Shown piece by piece: positions 20,285 to 34,531 of a DNA stretch of 64,000 nt. Location of the stretch: contig JAJHTX010000004.1 in assembly GCA_032164295.1 (NCBI GenBank), positions 1,798,001 through 1,862,000 on the forward strand, in the 5' to 3' direction. The stretch is from Inonotus obliquus. Taxonomy: Eukaryota > Basidiomycota > Agaricomycetes > Hymenochaetales > Hymenochaetaceae. Positions within the stretch are counted from its first letter, which is position 1, and the number at the start of each line of letters is the position of its first letter. The notes under the pieces were generated by a model. The model did no database searches. It was not told the DNA's origin and was given only the letters and a program-made list of their open reading frames with translations. The translations under genes and the position numbers were made by a program.

Positions 20285-21301
20285 TCAGACATATGCGACA
20301 GACATGTTCCAACCCTTTTTGAGCGCGAAGCCATCCAATGCTTCCTTTGCAACAGACGCAAGTTCTGGAGAATCGTATATGACTTGAGCCATCTTGGCTT
20401 TCTGGCCTGCTGCATTCGGCGTCGGAGATTGTACGACATGTGTCGAGAGGAAGCCTTGATACCTTTTCATGACAGTTAAAGAATGGAAAAGCGAAACAGC
20501 GAATATGTAAGACTTACTGTTGAAATAGTACACCAAGGACGTCGTCTGTAACTTCCACGGGCAAGTTCGTACCTATATTGAGGTCAGATATCGATGACAA
20601 CCCAGAGACGAAGTACGTACATAGTAAACGAGCTGAAGGTTGTTCTTGGGCCTGGGGTACAGCTAAACGACATACACGATCAATAAATAACTTGACGTGT
20701 ACAATATCGAGAACAACGCACCTGAATTCGGTTGCTGAACCTCATCATCATCATCCTCGAGTTCCATCTCTTCTCCATCCTCATCCTCATCACTAGGTTT
20801 TTCGCGTTTAAGTTGACGCGTAGAATCGACCATATCTTCATCCTCTTCTCTACTCCGCTTCTCAAGACCATTCGCCGTTGCAACAGCTGATCCATTCTGT
20901 AATCTTGACTGTGCGCTGGCTGGATTTGGAGGGACGAAATCTGGATCTTCCCTCCGACGTACAGCGTGCGATTTTGTTTTGGCATAACGAATTCGCTGAA
21001 CAGAAAGAAACAGCCACATCAGTACCCAACTCGCACGAAATTGACCGTCACTCACTAAAGGTTTATCATAGAACATCATACCCTCACAAGCACGCATAGC
21101 AGAAGTTGCTTCCGCGAGATCCGTAAAGGATAAGAAAGCCTGTCCTTTCATTTTGCTGCCTTTCCTGGCAACGATGTCAATTACTCTTCCATATGTTGTG
21201 AAGAGTGCGAGGAGTTGGGCGCGTAGTTCATCCTTGTTGACCTTGTCATTGATGTTGTTGATGTAGAGAGTAGGACTAGGTGTTATTGTTGATGAGGCCA
21301 T
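20285..21301 (-). CDS. U1A/U2B''-type snRNP protein with two RRMs
   Basis: An RNA-binding spliceosomal protein. The start MASSTITPSPTLYINNINDK (21301) leads into the U1A/U2B'' form of RNP2, followed by LRAQLLALFTTYGRVIDIV and the RNP1-like KMKGQAFLSF; DKPL and RIRYAKTKS close the first RRM. A low-complexity linker follows with an acidic run (EDEDGEEMELEDDDDE). The second RRM is more divergent: LLCTNLPVEVTDDVLGVLF, then YQGFLSTHV and AQVIYDSPELASVAKEAL, and the protein ends WNMSVAYV. Human U1A and U2B'' share this double-RRM plan; many fungi have one protein for both roles, so I do not choose between U1A (Mud1) and U2B'' (Msl1/Lea1 partner). The linker acidity differs from the Pro-rich linker of human U1A. 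Confidence 0.88.
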
Positions 21302-21688
21302 GAGGATGTACTGGAAGCTCGTGTAGAATGACTGAAGTTGTTGGAAAGAATGATTGTATATTCCCACGAAATATGAAAGTGCTGTCGCGCAGTGATTTAT
21401 ATTTATATTTTATATAAAACGCTTGCAGTAGACTCCCTCTTCCTTTTCCTCAATACCATCCTCTCTGTGTCGTTAAGGCCCATTGACGCGTAAAGGACCC
21501 TTCGGTTGAGTCTCTAGCAACAGGCGTGTGTCTCTAAACTCGGTCGCGTATGGTCTGACATTCGTCCTTCTTTTTCTCTGCCTCGCTAACAATATCCTTT
21601 TTCTTTCCTCCTTCCCACTTGCCAACTCATTCCAGGGCCACCTTTTTCGTTTCTCCCTATCCAGCTCCCTCAGGTGTAGGGTCCTAAT

Positions 21689-23068
21689 ATGAACGTCGAC
21701 AATGCGCCACAATGGCTGCCGAAGTTCCTGGTCCCGTTTTTTACCCTGTCCTACCCTACAAATCGCCCTGAAGTGACGGATTCATTCCATACTTCCGAAT
21801 ACTACACGACTGGTCTCCTCGATGGGTGTTTTGTCATCACCTGTATTGCCATTATGGCTGTCCTTCGAGACGTACTCAGAGTATTCATTCTGGAACCATT
21901 CGCGCATTGGTACCTGACACGAAAACAAACTTATGAACCTATAAATGGTTCTATTGAAAAGTCTCCATTAATGAATGGACATGCGAATGGATACGCTGTC
22001 GAGAAGGGCGACGCAGCACGCAAGAGACGACGAGAGGAGAGGATGATAAGAAGGAGTGTCCTTCGCTTTGCCGAACAAGGCTGGTCCATGATTTATTACA
22101 CAGTCCAATGGACGTACGGACTTGTGAGTATATCATATAAACAGGCTACATTTTGATTCCGACTAATGCGCACCAAAACATACAGTACATACACTGCAAT
22201 CTCCCAACGGCACCTTTCAATCCTTCCAAAGTCTGGTTAGGTTATCCTCATATCCCATTGGCGGGTCCCGTAAAACTCTATTACTTGACGCAAACGGCAT
22301 TCTACATGCACCAGGTATTAATCCTCAACGCCGAGGCGCGTCGAAAGGACCATTGGCAGATGATGACCCATCATGTCATTACCATCGTACTCATGATTTT
22401 ATCATACTTGTACAACTTTACTCGAGTTGGAAGTTTAATCATGGTCCTCATGGATTACTGTGATATTTTCCTTCCAGTAAGTCTGGAACTTTCAAATAAT
22501 ATTAAAAGATCAACGTAGACTGATAAATGCTTGTGACAGTTGGCAAAAATGTTCCGCTATCTTTCTCTTCTGCCTACGATCTGCGATGCAACTTTCACTT
22601 GGTTCCTAATTTCATGGTTTATCACTCGTCATGTTCTGTTCATTCTCGCCATCAAGTCTCTTTACTCCGACGCATCGACTCTTATACCCTTCATCTACTC
22701 TCCCGAGAATAATCATTATTGGACATACGAGATATGGATGGGGTTCCTTGCAATGTTAATATCTCTGCAGGTAAATTACCCTCCCTTTCCTTACCTTATC
22801 TGGCTTTAGTATGATTACTGATATCATATTTTATCAGTTCATCCAAATGATCTGGTTCGGTATGATATGCAACGTTGCCTGGCGTGTCGTCAGGGGTCAG
22901 AACGCTGAGGATACCAGAAGTGACGACGAAGGGTACGTACACATGAACAACTCACCTACAACAAGGAATCACTCTAATATTTCATTCAAAAGCGATGCGG
23001 ATTCTCAACCCGATGATACCACAGAAACCCCGATACCCGCAAATTCCCAACTAAAAAAGAGACGTTAA
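21689..23068 (+). CDS. LAG1: Ceramide synthase (LAG1/LAC1 family, TLC domain)
   Basis: An ER multi-pass acyltransferase that joins sphingoid base and acyl-CoA to form (dihydro)ceramide. The N terminus (MNVDNAPQWLPKFLVPF) and first helix region precede a basic loop and then the TLC domain: WSMIYYTVQWTYGL, WLGYPHIPLAGPVKLYYL, and the Lag1 motif core DHWQMMTHHVITIVLMILSY with the two essential histidines, then MDYCDIFLPLAKMFRYL with the acidic residues. Later helices include FLISWFITRHVLFILAIK and FIQMIWFGMICNVAWRVV. The cytoplasmic tail is polar with DTRSDDEGYV, reminiscent of CK2-site tails in Lag1 proteins, and ends in a dilysine-like KKRR that could be an ER retrieval signal. Four introns are visible. 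GACGCGT at 21485-21491 lies about 200 bp upstream. Confidence 0.93.
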
Positions 23069-23093
23069 GAAAAACCGAATTGCATTTACTTTC

Positions 23094-23110
23094 GAGATTC
23101 GAGATTCGAG
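23094..23110. repeat. Short tandem GAGATTC units
   Basis: Two full and one partial copies of GAGATTC follow the ceramide synthase stop codon. A second small array with TTGAATC units is at about 23270-23290. Both lie in the 330-bp spacer to the convergent glucoamylase gene, which otherwise shows nothing recognisable. Confidence 0.6.
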
Positions 23111-23398
23111 TTGCTTTATCTGGGGACGATCTCTGGGACGATAGTACACAGTACACAGAATATCTGATTTATTTTCATCATAGCAGATCTTCCTCCTCGG
23201 ATTATTGCTATATTATTTCTTCCTTTTTTTTGTAGATGCATTAGTAGATTTTACTTCAATGATCAGAGGATTCTTGAATCTTGAATCTTGACACGTATAC
23301 GAATGGGGAGCAAGAGCGAGTTTTCATTGTTAGCTATCAAGACGAATTGAGGGACTAGACATTATTATGTGGCACCATTGAAGATGGTTGTTGAGTCT

Positions 23399-25673
<2,275 letters not shown>

Positions 25674-25729
25674 CTTTGTGGAAGTCGGACTCGTTGTTGG
25701 AGCAACGAGGATTCGACTGACGAGTGCAA

Positions 25730-25735
25730 TATATA
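25730..25735 (-). promoter_or_regulatory. TATA box of the glucoamylase gene
   Basis: TATATA, embedded in GTATATATTG on the minus strand, lies 57-62 bp upstream of the glucoamylase ATG, a normal place for a strong inducible fungal promoter. Confidence 0.5.
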
Positions 25736-25739
25736 CTCA

Positions 25740-27006
25740 AATTCGGAGATACTCACGAGCAGGCGGACATCCAAGAAGAGAACGTTACGCATTATGATCT
25801 GGCCAAAAAATCACGAGCAGCTAAAGTTGATTGAAGAACTTTTGGTAGAAAGGATACAGCATGGATGTAGCAGATTTTAATTGGACTACGCACTCTGCCC
25901 ACATGGAGGTTTAGAGAGAAGGCGAGGTGATGCGGTCACATGAATTAGCGCGAATCACCTTGGACCATATAAGGTATTCGCAAATCATTTGAAAACCAGC
26001 TCGGACTTTACCGCCGACTCGTTCACTCAAATAAACACCGCAAAGTCCGCAACGTTGCGGGAAGGTAATAATTTCCTTGAATATAGAGTTCTCACATCGC
26101 TCAGGTGGGTAGATTGATGCTTGCCATTGGCAAGAAAATTTCTGCCCGTTGCCACTTTCCACCGTAGCCAAAATGTCTACATCTATCGACTTGCTCGCGT
26201 ATGTATGCGGATCAAGTACGATTGTTACCCAGGGATTATACTGCGTACATCTATCCCCATGTCTCCTATGTGAGCTCAGATGATCTATCTATGCCCTCGC
26301 TAGTGTACCTATACTCGCCCTTCAGTAGGTGTCCCTAGAATAACTAGCGTAATTTAGTAAACAGCATTTCTTAGAAAATCTAGTATATGCACTCTCATAG
26401 ATAAATACAGATGATCTATATTCACCTAGAATAGAGCAGAGTAGTCGAACTAAGACTACGTCTACTCTAGCTATTGGCAGATATACCTAGATACTCTACA
26501 TCCCCCTTTCTAGATTAGCCCGACACGCAGCTGGATTTTGAATTCCGATCGTCAAGGAAAGAAATGGCACTGAATCACTTCGATAGAACTGGGCAAGCTC
26601 TCCGAATTGAGTCGAAGATCAAGAAAATGACCTTCATTGCCGCTAAAACATGATGACTCTCCATGTTCCGATCGAGCGTGCTTTGGTACCAGTGCATGGC
26701 GCGATATTACCGAACGTCAAAGGTCTTACTGCTCACAGAACTCCACCGCAGACTCTTCGGACCAAAAGCTCTGGTGGAATACATGTTCTACCGTTGCACT
26801 TCATTCGTTCTAATCATACTACTACATAGAGCAAGACTCTTTTCACTTAGCAGCCCGCAGACTCTTCTTGAAAACAAATAATCTGAGACGGATAATCGAA
26901 CTGAGCAATCAAAAGTCTAGAGTTGGGAGACGTTCGTGACTGGCCAAGTGCTGAATAGCAACGTTAGGAAGGCCCGATTATAAGAACACAGTGAAACAAT
27001 GACGTA
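25740..27006. other. Gene-free spacer with CTAG-rich core
   Basis: I find no supported gene between glucoamylase and glucose-6-phosphate dehydrogenase. Small open frames here (for example 25911-26171, minus) have no family features. The stretch at about 26295-26515 is unusual: CTAG occurs about eight times in some 220 bp, in contexts such as CCTAGAATA, TCTAGTATA and CCTAGATAC. It may be upstream regulatory DNA of glucoamylase or a decayed repeat. Confidence 0.5.
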
Positions 27007-28872
27007 CTACTGCCGATCCGTTCGTTTGTAACCATATTTTCGAATATACGCATCCAGCTCCCTCGGGCCACGAGATCCATACGGGTATGGAAGAGGCCTG
27101 GGCGGAGGGCCCGTTTTTCCTTCGATCCAGTGAAGAATAGGAGTGAAGATCTAGTGACACGATCAATCAGTATGGAAATACAGGGATACATGTAGTGCAC
27201 CTACTCTCCAAGCCACGTCCAATTCATCGTCTCGGACGAAGTTCGAATGATCCCCTCGAAGTGCATCCAGAATGAGACTCTCATACGCCTCCGGGATGTG
27301 TGCATCGCTGAATCGGCGCTTATATGTCAAATCCATCTCTATTGGCACAGTACGCGTGTTCAAACCGGGAACCTTTGAGTTGAGCTTGAGGTAGATCGAT
27401 TCCGTTGGTTGGATACGAATGACAAGCTCGTTGCGCGCAATATCTTTGAAGATGCCCTGCGTGACATCCCTGTACTGGATGCGTATCTCCACCTTTGCCT
27501 CATTAAGGGCTTCAGGCACCACATAAGTTCCAGTTCTGTAGCTCTAGAATAGAACATACCTTTTCCAGCCTTGAGGATGAATGGTACTCCTTCCCACCGG
27601 GGATTATTTATCCAAATTGTAGTAGCGGCGAATGTCGGGCAGACTGAGTTGGGCGGAACAGTCTCGTCGTCGAGATATCCTGGCTTTCCGCCTGCGGCGA
27701 CGTATTGTCCTAATAGTGTGTCTTCCTGTGCGATCGGAGGGACGCAACGAAGAACTTTCACCTAGCAGAAGATCAGCCCGTATCGCCACCCGATAAGATA
27801 AGATTGCAAACCTTCTCATCACGAATGTCTTCAGCCGAGAATGACACAGGTCGCTCCATGGTGAGAATACTTAGCACTTGCAACAAATCTGTCAATGGGG
27901 GATATGAGCGATGGGACACAAGAAAATCAACCAAACATGGGCATACGGTTCTGAAGAATATCACGAATAATACCAAATTCATCAAAGTAACCTCCTCGCC
28001 CTTCGGTGCCAAAAGGTTCCTTAAAGGTGATCTGAACATTGCTAATCGAGTTTCTGTCCCACCCGGCGGAAAACGCGACATTCGCAAAGCGCAGAACGAG
28101 CATGTTCTTAACCATCTCCTTGCCGAGATAGTGATCAATACGGAACGTCTCGTCTTCGGACCAGTGCTGCTTCAGAGCACCAAGAAGCTCGCGACAACTG
28201 TCCAAGTCCTTTCCAAACGGCTTCTCCACAATAACTCTGTTTATATTGGGTGCATAGCAGTTCTCTCGGATGTTCTTAGCGACAGGGATAAACACGCTCG
28301 GAGGGAGAGCAAGATAGAAGAGTCGATGACGCTCCGGCGATCCATACTCGCCCTCAATTTCTTCGATATGTTTCGTCAAATCCTTGAAAGCTGCAGGGTC
28401 TTCGTATGAGCCAGAGACATATGTGGAGAAACTCTTGAATTCTTCGATCTTGGCTGCAATCGTCGGATCTTCATCTGGATTCTTGATATAGGACGTGGCT
28501 CGTTTGTGGAACTCGACCAGGTCCATTTTTGTACGAGCGTATCCAACTATATGCACGCCTCTCGGGAGATATCCCATCCTGTATAGTCCGAACAGAGCAG
28601 GGAAAGTCTATAATGACGCCGCGGAGTGAAGTGCTCAATCAGCGCTTGGATTCCACCATGTATGCGCGATCATCGATATGCACGCAATAGGGCAGACACA
28701 CACCTTCTTCTTCGCGAGGTCGCCGGACGCTCCAAGGACTACGAAGAGGAAAATGAATATTCGTAAGCACAGTCAGCAATAGTTACGGAGACCTAGATTA
28801 TCTACCGATGATGACAGTATTGTCCTTGAGTTCAAGATGCGACGATTGGAGAGAAGGTATCGTCCCAGACAT
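27007..28872 (-). CDS. ZWF1: Glucose-6-phosphate 1-dehydrogenase
   Basis: The first, NADPH-producing enzyme of the oxidative pentose phosphate pathway, cytosolic. It begins MSGTIPSLQSSHLELKDN at 28872. The dinucleotide fingerprint GASGDLAKKK is carried on a 35-nt exon (28704-28738) that joins in phase to both neighbours. Next come TFPALFGLYRMGYLPRGV, VGYARTKMD, RLFYLALPP and VIVEKPFGKDL. The active-site motif is RIDHYLGKEMVKNML, with the conserved lysine and histidine. The second domain has QNHLLQVLSILTMERP, NPRWEGVPFILKAGK and AYESLILDALRGDHSNFVRDDEL. The end reads KYGYKRTDRQ. All key motifs are intact. About seven introns. Convergent or shared regulation with the starch and lactate genes nearby is not visible. 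Confidence 0.95.
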
Positions 28873-29367
28873 GTTTAGGACGTAACAAGGGTGGGGGGTC
28901 TAAACAAACAAGAGGATTATATCGTGGTGGTGGTGAAGGAGGGGGATGAGGTAGATGATGAACCGGTAACTGTGAGAATCGGAGAACATCTTGAGCGAGT
29001 GTGCTGAGTGATGCCGAAGTCTAGAGTGACAACATCACATCATACGTCGCCGACGGGCCGTCGTCACACCGGCTCCAACCGGACTATACAAACTAAACTT
29101 TCTCACTCAGCAGCCATTCTCAAGTCCCTGAGACCCTGGGTAAAAACACACAGGCTGTCTGAAATTCAAACGATATATACGGCTACGTGCGAAAATTTCA
29201 ATTTATGATGCGACAAATGACAGGAGCAGCAATACAGTAGAGAATACTATCCAACCAAAAAGTTGCTCACGATATACTACAACCTCGAGAGAACCACCTA
29301 ACGAGAAACGTATGCTTAGCAATCTGTTATCAATGCGTCCATGTCTCCCGGGCGAGACATGCCTTGC

Positions 29368-31689
29368 TCACCAATTACTATTCAACTGTTCAATCCAATG
29401 CACCACAAGCCGTAGCCGTGCCCGTGCAGATCTGACTACCAATAACTTCGCCTTCTCATGGTCTTCGATTGGCAGAACCTGGGAATAGCGGTCCGCCAAT
29501 CAGCGTTAAAGATAAATTAAGCGCCGTAGCCTGATTATGCACTTACCTGGGCCATCCAGTAGCTGAATCGAATCACATCATCCGGCATCGGTCCATATGT
29601 ATTGTTTAATCGCTGAACAACCCAGGGTGCTGTTCCGTTTCGAAGCTGCTCAAGAAAGCCATGGCAAATAGCAAGCAGCTCATCGGTGGTTGGAGGCGGT
29701 ATGCGTCGACGAGGGGCGTTTGACGATTCCCCATCCGGAGATTCGTTTGAAGCGGGAACTAAGGACGAAAGACTACGCTCTGCTTCGTCTTCGAGTTCTC
29801 CGGCAATGTCGTCAACTCTGTAAATCACGTCAGACATCCAATCTCTCAGTATCAAAGGAATAATTACCTCTCTACCCGACCAACCATGTATCCATCGAGA
29901 GTCCCTGTCTCCATTATTCGGAAGCGATGGGTTCCTATAGTTTCGACCATGCTTCGACCATCTGGAAGCATTTGTACACTTTTAATCTCTAGCATCGTGC
30001 CGTAATCGTTACTTCCCGCACCAACCGTACGTTGAGGCATGATCATCCCAAAGCAGGGATTAGGTGATTCTAGACAGCGCCGCAGCATTAGTCGATATCT
30101 ACTTGGAGATATGTAAACTGTGGTACAGATTAAGGTTGAAATATCAAACTCACCTAGGCTCATAAAAATGCAGAAGTGTTGGGATTCCGGGGAAGGATAG
30201 TTGGCAAACAAATATTGGGGTATTTAGTCGGCCATCTCGCTCCTCTTCCTCGATAGCACGACCTCGCTCCCCATAACCATCCGGAAACGCCTTTAACACT
30301 GGAAGGAGGATGAGATTAGTCTCCTTAATCCGGGCACACAATATCGTAATAACTTACGGATTGCAAGTAAAACTTTGTTGAAAGGATGATCCTGGAAGTA
30401 AGAAAATGGAGGCATCTCTTGTCGGCACAATGGGCATTTCGTTCCATGATCAAGCGAGCGCTGCAAACATTTTGCACAAAAGGTCTACCCAACACCGAAA
30501 AAATCAGTGTGACTAGAACGAGATCACAGAGTTCAACTACGCGCACATGCTGGCAGGGAGTAGTAACGGGTTGATAAAGCAACATGAAACAGATCTCGCA
30601 AGTTAGACTCTCCGATAAATCTTTGTTAAATCGCTCTTTGAGCTCTTCATGGGTCGCATGTCGGTAATGACTCCCGTCCCATTGGTCCTCTTTCCTGGAA
30701 CGCTTTCGCGCGTCGGAAACCGGCCTATGCCTTCGTCGATTGCGACCTGTGTTTGAAGTAGATGGTTGCGGACCAGATTGAGTACCACCATCCGAACCTC
30801 TACCGTCTTTCTCGCGTGGCTCTTCGTCTGTATCCTCACTGTCCTCTGGACATTTCTGGTCGTTCTTATCATCTTCTTCCCAGCTTTCCGCTTTGTCAAG
30901 AAGATGCAACACACGACCAACAGAGACGTCCAGTCGGGGCTCTGGAACAGTTCTGCGATCGGGATTGGAGTGTTGGGGGGCGCTCGGTTGGGCAATGGGC
31001 GGGTAGTATGCAACCGTCGACTCTGGAGGTATATTTGGAGTGATCACTTGCCGACGAGTCCGAGGGCGGCAAGTCGGAAGGGGGCAGGAGGGTAAAATGG
31101 GTACGGGTGAGGGGCTATTGGCTGGGTTTCCTGTATCTGAAGTGCCTAAGGGCGATTGTAAACCAGACTGGAGGGAAATAATAGATAATGGAGATGTCGA
31201 GGAAGATGAGGAAGCAGTAGGATGATCAGAGGGCTGTGTCCGAATGTGTCTAGCGCAAACTGTGTGTCCACAATGAAGTGTTGTGGGTGCTACCAGGCGA
31301 GCAGGTGGTGAACAAGCTGGACAGCTTAGTAGAGGTACAAAAGATTTAGTGAAGTCGTCCATAGTAATCACTGACTGGTCCTGGAGGGAAGAAGTGGGAG
31401 TATCGAGACGAGGTGACCGTGCAACGACCCGTCTGCTAGAAAGTGACCGCCCATGACTTTGATCAGCTAGTGGCCTGCGATCGTCAGGACCGAAGTGTTC
31501 GTCATCGTCGGCGCCGCGACCGATGTCTAAAGCTAGTTCTTGCTCATCGCCGGCAATTGCCGTCGGAGCTGTGCCCCGCTGATTTTCGGTTGTTCCTTCA
31601 ATTCCTCCACCCTCTATGGCGGTGAGGTTCCCGACCTTGATGACAACGTCTGTGTTGGTATCGCAGTCGACGTGTCGCTTTGTGATCAT
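29368..31689 (-). CDS. LON-domain RING finger protein (LONRF-like)
   Basis: A likely ubiquitin ligase with two RING-like fingers and an ATP-independent LON substrate-binding domain. The disordered, acidic N terminus is followed by an atypical finger (LLSCPACS, then TLHCGHTVCARHI). A Ser/Pro-rich spacer leads to a canonical C3HC4 RING: LTCEICFMLLYQPVTTPC, QHTFCAKCLQRSL and KCPLCRQEMPPF. The LON domain starts TPIFVCQLSFPGIPTLLHF and includes EPRYRLMLRRCLE, FGMIMPQR and IGTHRFRIMETG, ending VVHWIEQLNSNW at 29368. No Lon ATPase or protease part exists, as expected for this family. The start at 31689 is one choice: an ATG at 31780 can be spliced in frame (GTGAGT donor), and an internal Met at about 31363 is also possible. 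Confidence 0.85.
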
Positions 31690-32428
31690 CGGCGTCGCGG
31701 ATAAGAAGATCTCAGGGATTCGAGGGCCATTGCGATGTTTGGAAGAGTATCGGGTCGAGCGGATTGAGACTCACGGACATAAGTGCAGATCGAGGATGAT
31801 GTAAGCAAAGGATTTCGAATCTTGCTGGGCCGAGCAATCAACAATCGTGCCTCATAATATTTAATGGTCGGAAGCGGTAACCTCTTGGCTGTAAGGTATG
31901 TCGACAGACAGCATAAATACTCTTTGATGCTCTGTACTTGCGGCCGGGAGACCAAGTCGGATCGTTTGTCAAGGTAACCTTGGAAATCAAGTGACAGGAC
32001 TTATACCGAATACGATAAAGTCGATCCATTCTGTAGCCAAACCTCCCACCTATGTCAAATCTTCTCGGCATTTTTCTCAGCTAGACACAAAAAAAGATAT
32101 GCAGGAAGCCTGCCTCCAAGTTAAATTCTATGGCGGCAAAGTGGAACCCAGCACCACTGCTTTCCAATTGCCTTGCGGAACTCAAAGTCAAAGGCAACGG
32201 CAAGCCTGCAAGGATATTGCAGGCAACTCTATAGTATCACCTCGTTCCGTGCGTGCATTCCGAGAATGAAGGAAAGCGGTGATGTCCAGAAAGTAGAATC
32301 ACTTTTCCAGAAGGACGGGACAATAGGATCCGGCGGACCTCGACGCGCGAATGGCTGTGAATGTGTCTACCTACTCGCGATTCGTAGTTTCACGAAACTG
32401 GTTGCCTGTTCTGATGAAACCTTCAATC

Positions 32429-33313
32429 TCACAGTGGCGACATTCCTACGCCACATGAGCCTGACAAATGCGGCACGACAAACTGAACCAGGCAACCACG
32501 GACCTTCATAAGCTCACTGTGGGCAATATATACGCGCATTGTTGACTTGCCAGAGAGCCAGAGAAAGTAATACCGCAACTCATCCAGGATGCGGCGGAAG
32601 ATGTTAGGTGCACAGCCCTCATCAGTAGCCTGGAAGTGCAATCCAAGGATCTTGCTGCTATCCTCGTAGTTTCCTGCAGAAGGTATCATAGACTATGTCG
32701 CCTTGCAAAATCAGTCTGGTTCCGTTCTCCCTGTTCATGTTCGGATCGTCCTTGTAGACGATGACAGGAAGCACGGCGTTCGAAAGAGGGGAAAGCGATA
32801 GATTGCCCTGAGGGGGCCATGCATAGACGTTGAGATCGTCTTGGGGCGCTACGTGCACGAGGATTATGTTCGCTTGTCAAGTATCAATGCAAGAATAGGC
32901 GTTGCCATCGACAGAAGACCCGTAAAAGGCTTAACTGTGGATGTTTCCCATCCGAGTCCTGATGACTCAGTGCTGGCAAGAATGACTGAGTGGAAGTGCT
33001 GTTTTATAGAACCACCTGTCGAAATAAAGATACAGACGGCTTTGTTGATATCGTCTGGTCTGATGGCTACCCGTAAGAGTACGCGATGACCTGAATCCAT
33101 TACATTGCTCATTTAGCAATCGCATAATGTACTGTAAACGACTAAGCCATCAACTTCATCACCAGGAAAAGTGCTAAGGTATAGATCAAGTATACCTGGA
33201 ACTTTTGGCAGAAATCTGCAGGCAATATTAATCGACAAATTCTTTGCTGTACCTGGTGTCGGCCATTTTACGTCATCATCTAAAGTTCGTGAACTATGTT
33301 TTGGCCTGTCCAA
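32429..33313 (-). CDS. Doubtful small gene or gene relic, function unknown
   Basis: Minus-strand frames can be spliced into one product using three very short introns. The first, about 42 nt near 33095-33135, has a GTACAT donor and TTCAG acceptor and removes an in-frame stop. The second, about 47 nt near 32875-32925, begins GTCTTC. The third, about 43 nt near 32640-32690, begins GTCTAT. The result contains NLSINIACRFLPKVPGIL, NKAVCIFISTGGSIKQHF, NIILVHVAPQDDLNVYAW and RRILDELRYYFLWLSGK. No start codon was fixed, and no family is recognised. The introns are shorter than usual and two donors are weak, so a decaying gene is equally likely. It borders the AT-rich gene-free block. Confidence 0.3.
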
Positions 33314-34409
33314 CGCCTACTGAAAGTTTTCTTGTAATGTTCCCAGCTGGCACGATAGCCCCTTCCAAACTTTCTCTGACTGCTCAACTATGAAAATCTA
33401 GGGGTATGTAAGCTTGAACTCACTGAATGGTCAAGAGGAATGAGCTACTGGACCTCCACAGTAAGAATGTTAAGTATTGGCGGCGAGTTTAGGGCAGTCG
33501 GAAGTTGCCATTGACTAGGATGTGCTGTTTTTTCAGCTTTAATACAGCGATTGATGCTTGAGGTGATGTTCGATTATTCGACTTCGAATTCGAGCCTCGA
33601 GCGAGGTGTTCCAGCGCTTATGTAACCTATAAGTTTGGTACCTGGCTCTATGTAATTTCCGTGACATTCCCACGGTCCCTTCCATGGCTAAGCGGCGATC
33701 GACATGGATTCACCTGTTCCACTTTTTGTTTTGAGATTCGAGGGCCCGTCCTCCCTTCCACAACTTTACAAAAAATCTGAAAAAATGTCCAAAAATTATT
33801 TTTCGACACTCTGAACAAGGTGGTAAGAAAAATTACAAAAACTGTCCAACAGATTCCAAGATACGGCGATTTTTGACACATATATAAATAACTATGACAC
33901 TTCTTAAGAATTTTTTTTTAACAAAATCTTTATTTTTCGTTAAGATTTATATATCTGAAAGAAATATGACAAGAAAGCCTGAATTCATTGAGCTAGGAAG
34001 CATATATGCTGCTGTGTCTACTGTATATGCTAATCTCTCCACCAGTATGTCGATTTTTTTTGCATATAGTTGACAGAACCACCCTAATACACACATACAT
34101 CATGTCCAAGCAGTTTTAAAGGAGTTTTATAAGTGTTTTCAGAGGAAGATATGGTCGTGCAAAAAAGCCAAAATAAGATCACGTGACACATAAGTGAAAA
34201 CAGTTATGTATATAATGCCTGAATATCACCTACAATCGATTCGGATTTGGTATATTTCACATCAGATAGTTATTCAAAGCCTTTTCATGTTGAAAGGAAG
34301 GGACAAATAACTCAAATTCTGTGGAACGACATATTCAAGGGATTTAGTGGGGGACCGGAAAGTGGGACATGAAGATCGACGCAAGTTACTATAAATGGAA
34401 AGTATTTTA

Positions 34410-34531
34410 AACTCCGCCTGGGAAAAAGTGGCACGGATTTTTTATAGGCCGTGCCAGGCACCACTATAAGTTATAGTGGGGAGTGGCAATCTCCAAGTGC
34501 CGCGCGAGCCCCCTTTTTTTCAAGCGGAGTT
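34410..34531. repeat. MITE-like structured element with 18-bp terminal inverted repeats
   Basis: A 122-bp unit begins AACTCCGCCTGGGAAAAA and ends with TTTTTTTCAAGCGGAGTT. These ends are inverted repeats with about 14 of 18 positions matching. Inside are a hairpin with perfect 7-bp arms GGCACGG/CCGTGCC (34430-34436 and 34449-34455) and a perfect palindrome CCACTATAA-G-TTATAGTGG (34461-34479). No clear target-site duplication is seen. A miniature transposon relic or a structured noncoding element are both possible. Confidence 0.5.

Noticed and set aside
25911..26171. Minus-strand frame of 86 residues with cysteines (QRCGLCGVYL)
   Set aside because: Isolated, with no splice partners, no family features and no clear promoter; likely chance.
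31991..32511. Plus-strand frames between the LON-RING gene and the AT-rich block
   Set aside because: They overlap each other and the better minus-strand candidate; composition is not coding-like.
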